64,000 nucleotides of DNA from Halobacillus salinarum (GCF_022919095.1 NZ_CP095073.1:3162001-3226000); one strand, 5' to 3'; shown: positions 27,836 to 36,268, numbered from the stretch's first letter. Translations and numbers: made by a program. The notes: generated by a model not told the origin, from the sequence alone.

Positions 27836-28273
27836 TTGGCACAAGAACAAGATTGTATCTTTTGCAAGATCATTAATGGTGAAATTCCTTCATCCAAAGT
27901 TTATGAAGATGAAGACGTATATGCTTTTCTCGATATCAGTCAAGTAACCAAAGGACACACTTTAATTGTTCCTAAGGAACATACGAAGGATATTTATAAC
28001 ACCAGTCCTCAAATAGCAGAGAAGCTGTTTTCACGAGTTCCCCGTATTGCACAAGCGATTAAGCAAACCTACCAGCCCATTGGGATGAATATATTAAACA
28101 ACAATGAAGAGCCTGCCGGACAATCCGTTTTCCATTTACATATTCATCTGCTTCCAAGGTATGGAGAAGGCGACGGGTTTAAAGCAAAATGGAATGTAAA
28201 CACGGATGAGTACACGACTGATGACTTGCAGGAGATAGCTGAAAATATCCGCTCCAAGGTCTCTGGGAATTAA
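27836..28273 (+). CDS. hit: HIT family protein
   Basis: 145-residue histidine-triad nucleotide hydrolase/transferase. Active-site HLHIHLLPR places His100, His102 and His104; zinc site CIFCKI near residues 7-12. TTG at 27836 is the likely start: AAGGAG is 8 bases upstream, and the upstream GTG at 27827 overlaps that site. Divergent from ecsA. Physiological substrate unknown. Confidence 0.92.
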   Translation: MAQEQDCIFCKIINGEIPSSKVYEDEDVYAFLDISQVTKGHTLIVPKEHTKDIYNTSPQIAEKLFSRVPRIAQAIKQTYQPIGMNILNNNEEPAGQSVFHLHIHLLPRYGEGDGFKAKWNVNTDEYTTDDLQEIAENIRSKVSGN

Positions 28274-28331
28274 ATTTTGTATTTGAGCCTGAGTTTGCTA
28301 TAATGTCTATATATGTCTGCAGACGACTAAA

Positions 28332-28379
28332 GAGTACGTTCTGAGGCATCATTTTCGAGTAGAGATGAGAAGAGGAGAG
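28332..28379 (+). promoter_or_regulatory. Candidate TRAP (MtrB) binding site over trpP ribosome site
   Basis: Five GAG triplets with exact two-base spacers lie at 28357, 28362, 28367, 28372 and 28377; two more occur at 28332 and 28343. The last ones overlap the AGGAG ribosome site. Tryptophan-loaded TRAP binds GAG/UAG repeats spaced 2-3 bases and blocks trpP translation in B. subtilis. A TATAAT -10 lies near 28300. Confidence 0.8.
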
Positions 28380-28386
28380 AATGCAA

Positions 28387-28923
28387 TTGAATACACGTAT
28401 ATTAACGATATTGTCCTTATTTGTCGGGATTGGAACTGTGCTTCATTATGTGATGCCGCCATTTTTCTTCGGGATGCGTCCTGACATGATGTTAGCCATG
28501 ATGTTTTTAGGAATCATGCTTTTTCCAAAGCCGCGTTACGTACTTTTGCTTTCCCTGGCGACGGGACTAATTGCTGCTATAACGACCACGGTTCCTGGTG
28601 GTCAAGTGGCAAACTTGATTGATAAACCGCTGTCCGCAGCTGTATTTATGCTGTTGCTGCTATCGTTCAGGAAAGGGATGGAATACAAAGCTCTGCCCCC
28701 TTTGCTGACAGCTGTTGGAACAATGGTCAGCGGATCGATATTTTTATGTATTGTAATATTTTTATTAGGCGTTATGCAGACAAGTTTCACCGCCCTATTC
28801 CTGGCAGTTGTTTTACCAACAGCTGTTTTAAATGGAGGGATCATGCTCGTGATCTATCCCTTGGCTAAGGCATTTATCAGAAGATCACAAATGACTGGTC
28901 TGCATACCCCTAAGGCTTCTTAA
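28387..28923 (+). CDS. trpP: Tryptophan transporter TrpP
   Basis: 179-residue membrane protein (about five to six spans) for tryptophan uptake. Matches B. subtilis TrpP across GIGTVLHYVMPPFFFGMRPD, the GGQVANLIDKPLSA block and VVLPTAVLNGGIMLVIYP. The TTG at 28387 is chosen because it aligns with the family N terminus (MNTRILTIL) and lies 9 bases after AGGAG; ATG 28381 is only 3 bases away. Follows hit as in B. subtilis. Translation is probably controlled by TRAP. Confidence 0.92.
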   Translation: MNTRILTILSLFVGIGTVLHYVMPPFFFGMRPDMMLAMMFLGIMLFPKPRYVLLLSLATGLIAAITTTVPGGQVANLIDKPLSAAVFMLLLLSFRKGMEYKALPPLLTAVGTMVSGSIFLCIVIFLLGVMQTSFTALFLAVVLPTAVLNGGIMLVIYPLAKAFIRRSQMTGLHTPKAS

Positions 28924-28935
28924 ATATTTTAAACC

Positions 28936-28967
28936 GGATAAGGCCATCATCCTTAGTGGCCTTATCC
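28936..28967. terminator. Hairpin after trpP
   Basis: Eleven-pair perfect stem (GGATAAGGCCA/TGGCCTTATCC), loop ten bases; no clear T run on the plus strand, so efficiency is uncertain. Confidence 0.55.
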
Positions 28968-29075
28968 TCCTCATATCACCACTGCACTACTTCTGTTTTT
29001 TTCTTTAATTTAGGTTTTATCCATACATAATAAGAGAAAATAATAGTACCAGATGGTTACGAAAGGGGTTTTTTT

Positions 29076-29489
29076 ATGGCAAGCGGAAAATCATTGGCAC
29101 TCGGATTCATTGTAGGAGGACTGGCAGGAGCAGCTTATACGCTGTTCAATACGCCCTCTTCCGGACGCGATTTCAGGGAAAGCGCAAGACTTAAAAGCGA
29201 AAACTTGAAAAGTACAGTATTAAGTCTTAAAGAAGACGGCCTCCAGCTCAAAGATCAAATAGCCCAAACTTCCAAAGAAGGGGCAGAGTTGATTAAAGAG
29301 CTTTCTGAAGATGTAAAGTCATCAATCGAGAGCTGGAAAAAAACTGTGGAGCCGCACCAAAAAAACATTCAAAAATATTTGGAACAGATTGAAACCAGCT
29401 TAAAAGAATTGGAAGAAAAAGCCAAATCAGAGCAAAGTAATGATGACGATACCCAGCCTGGTGGCGGGGCCGAAAAACACCCGGAATAA
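29076..29489 (+). CDS. yhaH: YtxH-domain protein, YhaH-like
   Basis: 137 residues. One N-terminal membrane segment (LALGFIVGGLAGAAYTLF, residues 6-23) with the NTPSSGRDFRE motif of YtxH-domain proteins, then a long charged helix likely forming a coiled coil and an acidic tail. AAAGGGG site before the ATG. B. subtilis yhaH sits at the same place between trpP and hpr and is a general-stress protein; no clear SigmaB promoter is seen here. Confidence 0.82.
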   Translation: MASGKSLALGFIVGGLAGAAYTLFNTPSSGRDFRESARLKSENLKSTVLSLKEDGLQLKDQIAQTSKEGAELIKELSEDVKSSIESWKKTVEPHQKNIQKYLEQIETSLKELEEKAKSEQSNDDDTQPGGGAEKHPE

Positions 29490-29516
29490 ACAGCTTAATT
29501 ACTTAAATGAACATAC

Positions 29517-29554
29517 AGCTTGTAGCGGAACGATGTTTCCTACAAGCTTTTTTT
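29517..29554 (+). terminator. Terminator after yhaH
   Basis: AGCTTGTAG/CTACAAGCT stem (29517-29525, 29540-29548), then seven Ts. Confidence 0.85.
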
Positions 29555-29628
29555 AATGTCTAAAGGGCCTTTGACGGGTAACGACTGCCGCAAAAAAGTA
29601 CAGTCCCGGGATCGGGAATTTCGGACAG

Positions 29629-29667
29629 AAAAAAGCTTGCAGAAAACCAAAGAGGTTCTCTGCAAGC
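29629..29667 (-). terminator. Terminator of opuA operon
   Basis: GCTTGCAGA (29635-29643) pairs with TCTGCAAGC (29659-29667); on the minus strand six Ts follow. It closes the operon after opuAB, leaving no room for opuAC. Confidence 0.8.
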
Positions 29668-29714
29668 GGAGGCAAGTAGAACTTACCCAGTTAAGCTAAA
29701 TAAAGAATGATTAC

Positions 29715-30566
29715 TTATGCATTGTCTCCTCGCTGAGAATTTAAGTTTTGAGTGAAACGGTCGATGATGATTGCCAGGATTACTATTCCAAGTCCCGCAA
29801 CAAAGCCTGTTCCAACTTCAGCACGCTGAAGACCTGTAATTACTGTCTGACCTAATCCTTTAGCTCCGATCATAGAGGCAATAACGACCATAGATAATGC
29901 CAGCATTACGGTTTGGTTAATTCCTGCCATAATCGTCTTTTTAGCCATCGGAAGCTGAACTTTAAAGAGCTTTTGTGTACCAGTGGTACCAAAGGAATCG
30001 GAAGCTTCGATTAATTCATGAGAAACTTGACGAATCCCTAAATTCGTGAACCTGACCGTTGGAGGAGTCGCAAAAATTACGGATGCAAATACTCCTGGAA
30101 CCATTCCAATACTAAAGAAGGCTACTGCCGGGATTAAATAGACAAACGCAGGCATCGTCTGCATAAAATCAAGAATAGGGGTAACGATATTCTGAACAGC
30201 TTTACTCTTGGCCATCCATATTCCAAATGGAACCCCGATAATAACTGAAATTAAACTGGAAAAAACGACAAGCGTAAACGTGTACATTAATTCTTCCCAA
30301 AGACCCTGATTGGCAATAAACCACAATCCAATGACTGAAAAAGCGAGCAAGCCAAATTTTTTGCCTGTAATAAAGAAGGCAGTTACTCCAACAATGATGA
30401 TAAACAGCCAAATAGGAATGTTCATCATCCAGTCTTCCGCGAAAGTATCAATAAAATCCCCAAAATCCTGCTTGATAAAATCAAATAAAAACTCAAAAGT
30501 ATCTGTAGTCCAATCAGTAGCGTTAGATATCCACTCCGCTACTGGAATTCTAGGCATCAATCCCAT
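29715..30566 (-). CDS. opuAB: Glycine betaine ABC transporter permease OpuAB
   Basis: 283-residue permease of the OpuA/ProW type. About seven membrane spans; binding-protein-dependent permease motif in EASDSFGTTGTQKLFKVQLP (about residues 185-204), PAFVYLIPAVAFF and INQTVMLALSMVVIASMIGA, all close to B. subtilis OpuAB (282). GAGGTG lies before ATG 30566; the frame overlaps opuAA by 17 bases. Imports compatible solute during osmotic stress. No substrate-binding subunit follows. Confidence 0.94.
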   Translation of the reverse strand: MGLMPRIPVAEWISNATDWTTDTFEFLFDFIKQDFGDFIDTFAEDWMMNIPIWLFIIIVGVTAFFITGKKFGLLAFSVIGLWFIANQGLWEELMYTFTLVVFSSLISVIIGVPFGIWMAKSKAVQNIVTPILDFMQTMPAFVYLIPAVAFFSIGMVPGVFASVIFATPPTVRFTNLGIRQVSHELIEASDSFGTTGTQKLFKVQLPMAKKTIMAGINQTVMLALSMVVIASMIGAKGLGQTVITGLQRAEVGTGFVAGLGIVILAIIIDRFTQNLNSQRGDNA

Positions 30567-31751
30567 TAATATTCACCTCACTTCCAGCTAATGCTGCTAT
30601 AACAGCTCCCCGAACGATAATTCCTCGTAACTTACCATCCTCCACTACCGCTACTGGTACCGGAGAATCATGAATCACATTAAAGATTTCCTGCATTGGT
30701 GTATCCTTCTCAACTTTAGGAACATCGGTTCTAAGAATGGATTTAAGATCTTTCTTCTCTTGTTTTACGGCTTCAGACACATCATCAGCAGTTACATAGC
30801 CTAATAAATTCCGTTTGACATCCGTTACATAAATGCTTGAAAGTCCTTCTTTTGCCATTCGCTCAAGGGTAGTCCGCGGCCCGTGCTTTTCCATATCCAC
30901 TGTCTCAGGTCTTTTCATAACGTGCTCTGCAGTAAGCACCTTGGACCGGTCGACATCCTCAACAAATTTCTCAACATAATCGTTGGCTGGATTAACAAGG
31001 ATCTCTTCAGGAGTACCAATCTGTACGATTCTTCCATCCTTCATGAGAGCAATTCGGTCACCAATTCTTAAAGCCTCATCAAGGTCATGGGTAATAAATA
31101 GAATGGTCTTTTGCATAGACTCTTGAAGTTCCAGCAGTTCATCCTGCATTTCTTTTCTTATTAATGGGTCTAACGCTGAAAATGCTTCATCCATCAGCAA
31201 AACTTCAGGATCGTTAGCAAGCGCACGAGCAAGCCCTACACGCTGCTGCATCCCCCTGAAAGCTGAGCAGGGAATTGATGAATGTATTCTCCCAATCCTA
31301 CCATCTCTAAGGAAGATTTGGCTTTTTTGTGGCGTTCCTCTTTATTGACCCCTTGCACTTCTAAACCGAATTCTGCGTTTTCTAAAATGGTTCGGTGAGG
31401 AAACAATGCGAAGCGCTGAAAAACCATACTCAATTTTTGACGGCGGACTTCTCTGAGACTTTTCTTATCCATTTTTGCTAAATCCTGCCCATCAATCATT
31501 ACACTTCCTTCTGTCGGCTCGATTAATCTGTTAATTAAGCGAACGAGAGTGGATTTCCCTGATCCCGACAGCCCCATAATGACAAAGATTTCTCCTTCTT
31601 CTACATTAAAAGATGCCCGGTTTACTCCGACAGTATTGCCTGTTTTCTTTAAGATCTCTTCTTTAGATAAACCTTGGTCCAAATACTTGGTAGCTTTTTT
31701 GGCGTTCTTACCAAAGATTTTGGACAAGTTTTCAACTTGTATGATCGGCAA
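30550..31751 (-). pseudogene. opuAA: Glycine betaine ABC transporter ATP-binding protein OpuAA, frameshifted
   Basis: About 400 codons in two frames. The upstream part runs from TTG 31751 to a premature stop at 31236 and holds Walker [10 protein letters not shown]; the downstream part, from 31251, resumes inside the signature at [11 protein letters not shown] and carries Walker B LLMDEAFSALDP and two CBS domains. The break is at five Cs (31252-31256), where six would give intact LSGGMQQRV. The rest is conserved against B. subtilis OpuAA with no other damage, so I suspect sequence error more than true loss. The TTG start has AGAGGTG upstream. Confidence 0.9.
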
Positions 31752-31892
31752 ATTTCTCACCTCTTGTTTTGGTTTTATTATGGTACGTTTCGTGCGGAAA
31801 TACTCCTAACGCAAGCAATCACCTTTTATACTGTAACTGATTTGTAATAAAAAGTTCAAATCATAAATTCAGTAAAATAAGTACAAAAATTA

Positions 31893-31912
31893 TGTACAGT
31901 TTAAACTGTACA
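31893..31912. promoter_or_regulatory. 20-bp perfect palindrome between opuA and gbsR
   Basis: TGTACAGTTTAAACTGTACA in the divergent intergenic region; a further TACA half-site lies at 31882. Likely operator, most simply for the adjacent GbsR-type regulator. Confidence 0.65.
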
Positions 31913-31955
31913 AAGTTTCAAGTGGAGGATACTTTCATTTCCTCACATATACTTT

Positions 31956-31980
31956 AAAATACTAGCCTTTGTAGTATTTT
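31956..31980. promoter_or_regulatory. Inverted repeat before gbsR-type gene
   Basis: AAAATACTA (31956-31964) and TAGTATTTT (31972-31980), spacer seven. A second candidate operator, or the end of a short leader hairpin, about 60 bases before the start. Confidence 0.45.
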
Positions 31981-32038
31981 TGTATTTTTCCTAAATATAG
32001 TAATGTTTACACTAGCCTACAGGACGAAGGAGGATCTT

Positions 32039-32542
32039 ATGGGATTGAAAGATCACCGAACGTTAGAAGAAATAAATACCCAGGTCGTTCATCAATTTTC
32101 AAAAACGTTGGAAATGTTTGGACTCACCCCTTCCGAAGCCCGTCTTTTTGTGACCCTTTACATCCATCGCGAGCCTATGACGCTGGATGAAATGAGTGAA
32201 GCCATGGAAAAAAGCAAAACCTCAATGAGTACGGGAATCAGAAGCTTATTAGATCAAGGACTGGTGGAAAGAGTTTGGAAGAAAGGATTCCGCAAAGATT
32301 ATTTCAAAGCAGAGGATAATTTATATAAATCGTTTATGACTGCTTATATCCAAAAGTGGCTGGATGCCACAAATCAGCAGCAAACAGCTTTAGACCTTCT
32401 TGAAAAACAATTGGAGAAAGAAGATCAAAGCACACGAAAAACCTCGGAGAAAGCTGACAAACTATTTGAAAAGATTGAGCACATGAAGCATTTCCACCAA
32501 TTAATTTTTAAAGCTTTTGAAGACCTGGAACCAAACAAATAA
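32039..32542 (+). CDS. GbsR/OpcR family transcriptional regulator
   Basis: 167-residue MarR-like winged-helix protein. DNA-binding core: GLTPSEARLFVTLYIHREPMTLDEMSEAM then KSKTSMSTGIRSLLDQGLVERVWKKG (about residues 30-85); the C-terminal half is a helical dimer arm. AGGAGG is 5 bases before ATG 32039. Divergent from the opuA genes. Family members sense choline and repress glycine-betaine synthesis or choline import genes, or regulate opuA in halophiles, so opuA is the expected target here. Confidence 0.88.
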   Translation: MGLKDHRTLEEINTQVVHQFSKTLEMFGLTPSEARLFVTLYIHREPMTLDEMSEAMEKSKTSMSTGIRSLLDQGLVERVWKKGFRKDYFKAEDNLYKSFMTAYIQKWLDATNQQQTALDLLEKQLEKEDQSTRKTSEKADKLFEKIEHMKHFHQLIFKAFEDLEPNK

Positions 32543-32551
32543 ACCTCCTTG

Positions 32552-32592
32552 AACCAGTGCCGTGTAAGGATTTTACACGAACTGGTTTTTTA
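32552..32592 (+). terminator. Terminator after gbsR-type gene
   Basis: Nested stems AACCAGT/ACTGGTT and CGTGTAA/TTACACG followed by a T run. Confidence 0.85.
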
Positions 32593-32755
32593 TTTTAAAA
32601 TAGTATATACACACATTATTCCTTGAAAATTTTCAAAACAATAATAATATATAACTATAGCCAATATATTTTAGTTAACTCGGTGTTTACTAATTTGGGT
32701 AGTATTACTGAACGATTGAATGATCAAACTCCAAACCCGAGAGAAGGTGTGGTTC

Positions 32756-33328
32756 ATGAAAGATAAAATTTCAAAGCAAGAAGCCATTTTTTATAGTCAT
32801 AAGATGGCCCAGCTTTCTAAAGCCTTGTGGAAAGCAATTGAAAAGGACTGGCAGGAATGGATTAAACCTTTTAAGCTCAATATTAACGAGCACCATATTT
32901 TATGGATCGCTTATCATTTGAAAGGGGCAAGCATTTCGGAAATTTCCAAGTATGGAGTTATGCATGTATCTACAGCATTTAATTTCTCCAAAAAATTAGA
33001 AGAACGGGGCTTGCTTCAATTTTCTAAACGGGAAAATGATAAGCGTAACACTTATATCGAACTGACCGTGGAAGGGAACGAGCTGCTGGAAGCAACACTT
33101 ATAGAATACAACCCAGATGACAATTCAGTGCTCCGAGGATCAATGCCTATGACTGAAATGTATGGAAAACTTCCTGAATTTTTGGATCTATCTGCTTTAA
33201 TTAAAGAAATTTATGGAGACGAATATATGGAAATTCTGGAACGCTCTCTTGAAAATATTGAAGAACAGAACGTGGAAGAAAAGCCTACTGATCTCGAAAC
33301 CTATAAGAAAAAATCAAAGTCTTCATAA
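32756..33328 (+). CDS. scoC: Transition-state regulator Hpr/ScoC
   Basis: 190-residue MarR-family repressor of extracellular proteases and sporulation genes. Winged helix spans [22 protein letters not shown] to [26 protein letters not shown] (about residues 43-105). Extended acidic/basic C terminus as in B. subtilis Hpr. ATG 32756 has GAAGGTG 8 bases upstream; the longer start at 32720 lacks a site. A 14-base palindrome lies about 120 bases upstream. Neighbours yhaI and prsA match B. subtilis. Confidence 0.93.
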   Translation: MKDKISKQEAIFYSHKMAQLSKALWKAIEKDWQEWIKPFKLNINEHHILWIAYHLKGASISEISKYGVMHVSTAFNFSKKLEERGLLQFSKRENDKRNTYIELTVEGNELLEATLIEYNPDDNSVLRGSMPMTEMYGKLPEFLDLSALIKEIYGDEYMEILERSLENIEEQNVEEKPTDLETYKKKSKSS

Positions 33329-33338
33329 TTAATATTTT

Positions 33339-33373
33339 CCTACCCCATTGATTTATTGAGGGTAGGTTTTTTT
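33339..33373 (+). terminator. Terminator after scoC
   Basis: CCTACCC/GGGTAGG stem, then seven Ts; it touches the yhaI stop codon on the other strand. Confidence 0.85.
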
Positions 33374-33704
33374 ATGGTCTCGAAAGCTGGAGAAGCTTTG
33401 CCGCTAATTCAGGATAAATCCTTTCCTCATACAAGGCAATAAGTGCAGGGGTAACAGACAGCTTATAATTTAACATCCCCGCAAAATGAAGAAGGAGGCC
33501 GCTATGGTCTACAAGGCCGAGTTCCTTGTCTTCTTCATAGATAGCATTAAGCTCGTCCAATAAAAGGAGCGTATCCTCATATTCCTGTCTGTCTAGATTT
33601 TGTTCAATAATCATCTTTGTAAACGAATACCCTTTCAATTCTCCTGTTTTCAATAATAATTGAACGTGAAACTGACATGTTTCACAAGATATTTTTCTCT
33701 CCAC
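33372..33704 (-). CDS. yhaI: YhaI-like protein (DUF1878)
   Basis: 110-residue helical protein. Pattern YxIQLLLKTG...FTKMIIEQNLDRQEYEDTLLLLDEL...LLHFAGMLN matches B. subtilis YhaI in order and spacing. Starts with GTG at 33704 after an AGAGGATA site. Two N-terminal Cys (CETC, residues 7-10) are an added feature relative to my memory of the B. subtilis protein. Function unknown. Confidence 0.82.
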   Translation of the reverse strand: MERKISCETCQFHVQLLLKTGELKGYSFTKMIIEQNLDRQEYEDTLLLLDELNAIYEEDKELGLVDHSGLLLHFAGMLNYKLSVTPALIALYEERIYPELAAKLLQLSRP

Positions 33705-33924
33705 TCTATCCTCTCCAATTGCTGATGTGACAGGTCTTGTCCCCCTAATAAAACTTGCTTTTAATCTCCAAAAAAATTTTTATGGAAAACCTATTGCTTT
33801 TTCTACAAAAACATACTATTATTCCTCTTGTGCAAGACAATTACTATCGATAACTCAGTACTAATATCATAACGATAATCATGCATAAATCACAGTATTT
33901 TTTGGCGTAAAGGGGGATTCTTCG

Positions 33925-34473
33925 ATGAACTGCTGGAAGACAATTAACATCAATAAAGAATTCGGTCTGAACCGTGTATATCTAATGTCTTTTCTAACTG
34001 GACTATTGTCCTTTCTCTTGCTATATATTCCATTTTCCATGATTCATGGAACGCATACGATGAAAGATCATGGAGTATTGCCAATATTAATCATCCTGCT
34101 TTTTTTGCCAACTATGCATCGGTTAATGCATATTTTACCATTAGTTCTCTTTTATAAACGGCTGAAGGTCAGGTTTAGAGTTAGAGGTCAAATGGTTCCG
34201 ACTTTCACTTATCAATGCAAATCAAAGATGTCAAAACACACCTCGATTGTCATGGCGATGGCACCTACTTTTCTGCTGACCGTCCCAGCATTATTCATGA
34301 GCTGTGTATTTCCAAATCATTATGCTTATTTTGTGTTATTTGCAGCAGTGAACATCGGATTTTCCTTTACTGACTTCCTTTATTTGAACCAATTTATTAG
34401 AGCTCCTCGCCGCTGTGTCATTGAAAATGCCAATGACGGGTATGATATTCTGATCCAGCAGCGTAAAGCATAA
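33925..34473 (+). CDS. DUF3267-type membrane protein with degenerate zincin motif
   Basis: 182-residue membrane protein, four hydrophobic segments (about 22-40, 52-78, 110-128, 133-155). Resembles the DUF3267 'putative zincin' family of Bacilli. The expected HEXXH at the second span reads HRLMH (about residues 65-69), losing the catalytic Glu, so protease activity is doubtful. AAAGGGGG lies 8 bases before the ATG. Between yhaI and prsA, the place where B. subtilis keeps other yha genes. Confidence 0.65.
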   Translation: MNCWKTININKEFGLNRVYLMSFLTGLLSFLLLYIPFSMIHGTHTMKDHGVLPILIILLFLPTMHRLMHILPLVLFYKRLKVRFRVRGQMVPTFTYQCKSKMSKHTSIVMAMAPTFLLTVPALFMSCVFPNHYAYFVLFAAVNIGFSFTDFLYLNQFIRAPRRCVIENANDGYDILIQQRKA

Positions 34474-34519
34474 CTTTCTGCAATTAATAAATTCATGAGG
34501 TCACAGCCATAAATATAGA

Positions 34520-34547
34520 AGACCGTCGAAATTTCGACGGTCTTTTT
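34520..34547 (+). terminator. Terminator after DUF3267-type gene
   Basis: 24-base perfect palindrome built from AGACCGTCGAAA and its complement, followed by five Ts. Confidence 0.85.
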
Positions 34548-34757
34548 ATTTATCATGGTTTATTTAGTAATCCAAAGTTGTATGCAATTGGGCTTAGGTC
34601 TTTTACTGACCCTGAATCGGTGCATGAAAAACTTTAGGGCTTGTCTTCCTTTCCTTTTTGTGCCGTCTGGTTTTCTTTCGTTCTTTGTAGTTTATTCTGT
34701 TCAATCTTCATAAATTTTGATAGAGTAGTTCCATAGGGAATAAAGGAGGTTCTTCAT

Positions 34758-34940
34758 GTGGCTTATGGATTTATCATATACGCGCTATTTGTATTGTTTG
34801 TGTTTAACTCTCTCACTCATTCCTTATGTTTGAAAACGAAGATGTCCACAGAAAAACAAACTCGCGTATTTAGGACGATTAATGTCCTAATCACCATACT
34901 CCTCATTTCGTCCTATGTGGAAGTGCTGAATTCATTATAA
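34758..34940 (+). CDS. Small membrane protein, unknown
   Basis: 60 residues with two predicted membrane segments (YGFIIYALFVLFVFNSL and INVLITILLISSYVEVL) joined by a basic loop. Starts with GTG 34758, seven bases after GGAGGT; the overlapping ATG at 34756 opens a different 25-codon frame. Own terminator follows. I recognise no family. Confidence 0.65.
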   Translation: MAYGFIIYALFVLFVFNSLTHSLCLKTKMSTEKQTRVFRTINVLITILLISSYVEVLNSL

Positions 34941-34941
34941 A

Positions 34942-34977
34942 AACAGGCCTGGGGAACTTAGCCCTGGCCTGTTTTTA
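34942..34977 (+). terminator. Terminator after small membrane protein
   Basis: AACAGGCC/GGCCTGTT stem with an extended loop and five Ts. Confidence 0.8.
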
Positions 34978-34984
34978 ACTTATT

Positions 34985-35068
34985 TTACAACCATGCAGCT
35001 CCCACAATGATGAGCAAAATAAAGAGAACAACGATCAAAGCAAAACCGCCACCGTATCCGTAACTCAC
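34985..35068 (-). CDS. YjcZ-family sporulation micropeptide
   Basis: 27-residue peptide: MSYGYGGGF head followed by one hydrophobic helix ([18 protein letters not shown]). This Tyr/Gly head plus single span is the YjcZ/PF09680 pattern of Bacillaceae spore-associated peptides. It starts with GTG at 35068 after GGGGGGTG. It lies divergent from prsA. Role unknown. Confidence 0.8.
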   Translation of the reverse strand: MSYGYGGGFALIVVLFILLIIVGAAWL

Positions 35069-35260
35069 TTTCTCACCCCCCTCGCTGCATTCATAAAGTA
35101 TCTTATGCACGAAACTCAAAGTCGGATAGGCAGGTGCCCTTCCTTGAATTATTTTTATTAATCTGTGTGGAATAGTCGAGGTAAAATATGTTATATTAAC
35201 TCATGGGCTGTATTTAAAACCTCTACGTCAATAAATGAATTGTTTAGGAGTGTACATCAA

Positions 35261-36223
35261 ATGAAGAAAGTGTTGATTAGTGCTGCACTGGCAGCAAGTG
35301 TATTTAGTTTATCCGCCTGTTCTTCCAGCGGCGATGATTCAAAAGTAGTGGTTGAAACGAAAGATGGAAATGTTACAAAAGATGAATTTTATGAAGAATT
35401 AAAAGACAAGTATGGCGAGGAAATCCTTCAGAAAATGGTCATGATGGAAGTCCTTTCTGATAAATATGATGTTTCCGATAAAGCGGTGAATAAAGAACTG
35501 GAATCCTTGAAAAAGCAATATGGGGATCAGTTCCAAATGGTTTTACAGCAGAGCGGTTTCTCAAGTGAAGATGAATTTAAAAAGACTATTCGCCTGAGCC
35601 TGCTTCAAGAAAAAGCAGCAGGGGAAGACGTGGACATAAGTGAAAAAGAAATGAAAGATTATTACGAAAAAATGAAAACTGAGATTCAAGCCAGCCATAT
35701 CCTGGTATCCGATGAAAAAACAGCGAAAGAAGTAGAGAAAAAGCTTAAAAATGGAGGAGACTTTACTAAATTAGCTAAAGAATACTCCACAGATACCGGC
35801 TCTGCCAAAAAAGGCGGACAGTTAGGATATTTCGGACCTGGCAAGATGGCTCCAGAATTTGAAAATGCCGCCTATAAACTCGACAAAGGTGAGGTCAGCG
35901 AGCCTGTTAAAACTCAGTTTGGATACCATATTATTAAAGTTACGGACAAGCGTAAAAATGAAGATGTAAAACCTTATGATGAGGCAAAGTCAGAAATCAA
36001 GCGGACGTTGATCAGCCAAAAAGTTAACCAGCAGCAGCTGCAGTCTAAAATAGACAAATTAATGAAAGACGCTGATATTAAAGTAAAAGATGATCAGTTT
36101 AAGGATCTTTTTAAAGAACCTGAATCTACATCTGCTTCTACAGGAAGCGATTCTGAGTCTGATAGTGGTTCCAGTTCAGATTCGGACAGCGGTTCTGATT
36201 CTTCCAGCGACTCAGATAAATAA
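35261..36223 (+). CDS. prsA: Foldase lipoprotein PrsA
   Basis: 320-residue membrane-anchored peptidyl-prolyl isomerase that folds secreted proteins outside the membrane. Lipobox LSAC with acylated Cys20; parvulin domain from QASHILVSDE to GYHIIKVTDKR (about residues 143-230). The final ~30 residues are almost only Ser and Asp with Gly/Glu, an acidic tail not present in B. subtilis PrsA and in line with salt adaptation. ATG 35261 gives a proper signal peptide; the longer frame does not. Confidence 0.95.
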   Translation: MKKVLISAALAASVFSLSACSSSGDDSKVVVETKDGNVTKDEFYEELKDKYGEEILQKMVMMEVLSDKYDVSDKAVNKELESLKKQYGDQFQMVLQQSGFSSEDEFKKTIRLSLLQEKAAGEDVDISEKEMKDYYEKMKTEIQASHILVSDEKTAKEVEKKLKNGGDFTKLAKEYSTDTGSAKKGGQLGYFGPGKMAPEFENAAYKLDKGEVSEPVKTQFGYHIIKVTDKRKNEDVKPYDEAKSEIKRTLISQKVNQQQLQSKIDKLMKDADIKVKDDQFKDLFKEPESTSASTGSDSESDSGSSSDSDSGSDSSSDSDK

Positions 36224-36231
36224 TCAGCATT

Positions 36232-36268
36232 AAAAAAATCCAGGTGAACTGATTCACTTGGATTTTTT
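36232..36268. terminator. Terminator after prsA
   Basis: AAAATCCAGGTGAA pairs with TTCACTTGGATTTT (one G-T pair), then Ts; also A-rich on the left, so it may serve yhaL too. Confidence 0.8.

Noticed and set aside
33860-33895. Fur-box-like sequence before DUF3267-type gene
   Set aside because: Only about 9 of 14 positions match; expected by chance in AT-rich DNA.
34634-34711. 25-codon Lys/Gln-rich ORF on the minus strand
   Set aside because: No ribosome site before the ATG and low-complexity composition; likely chance.
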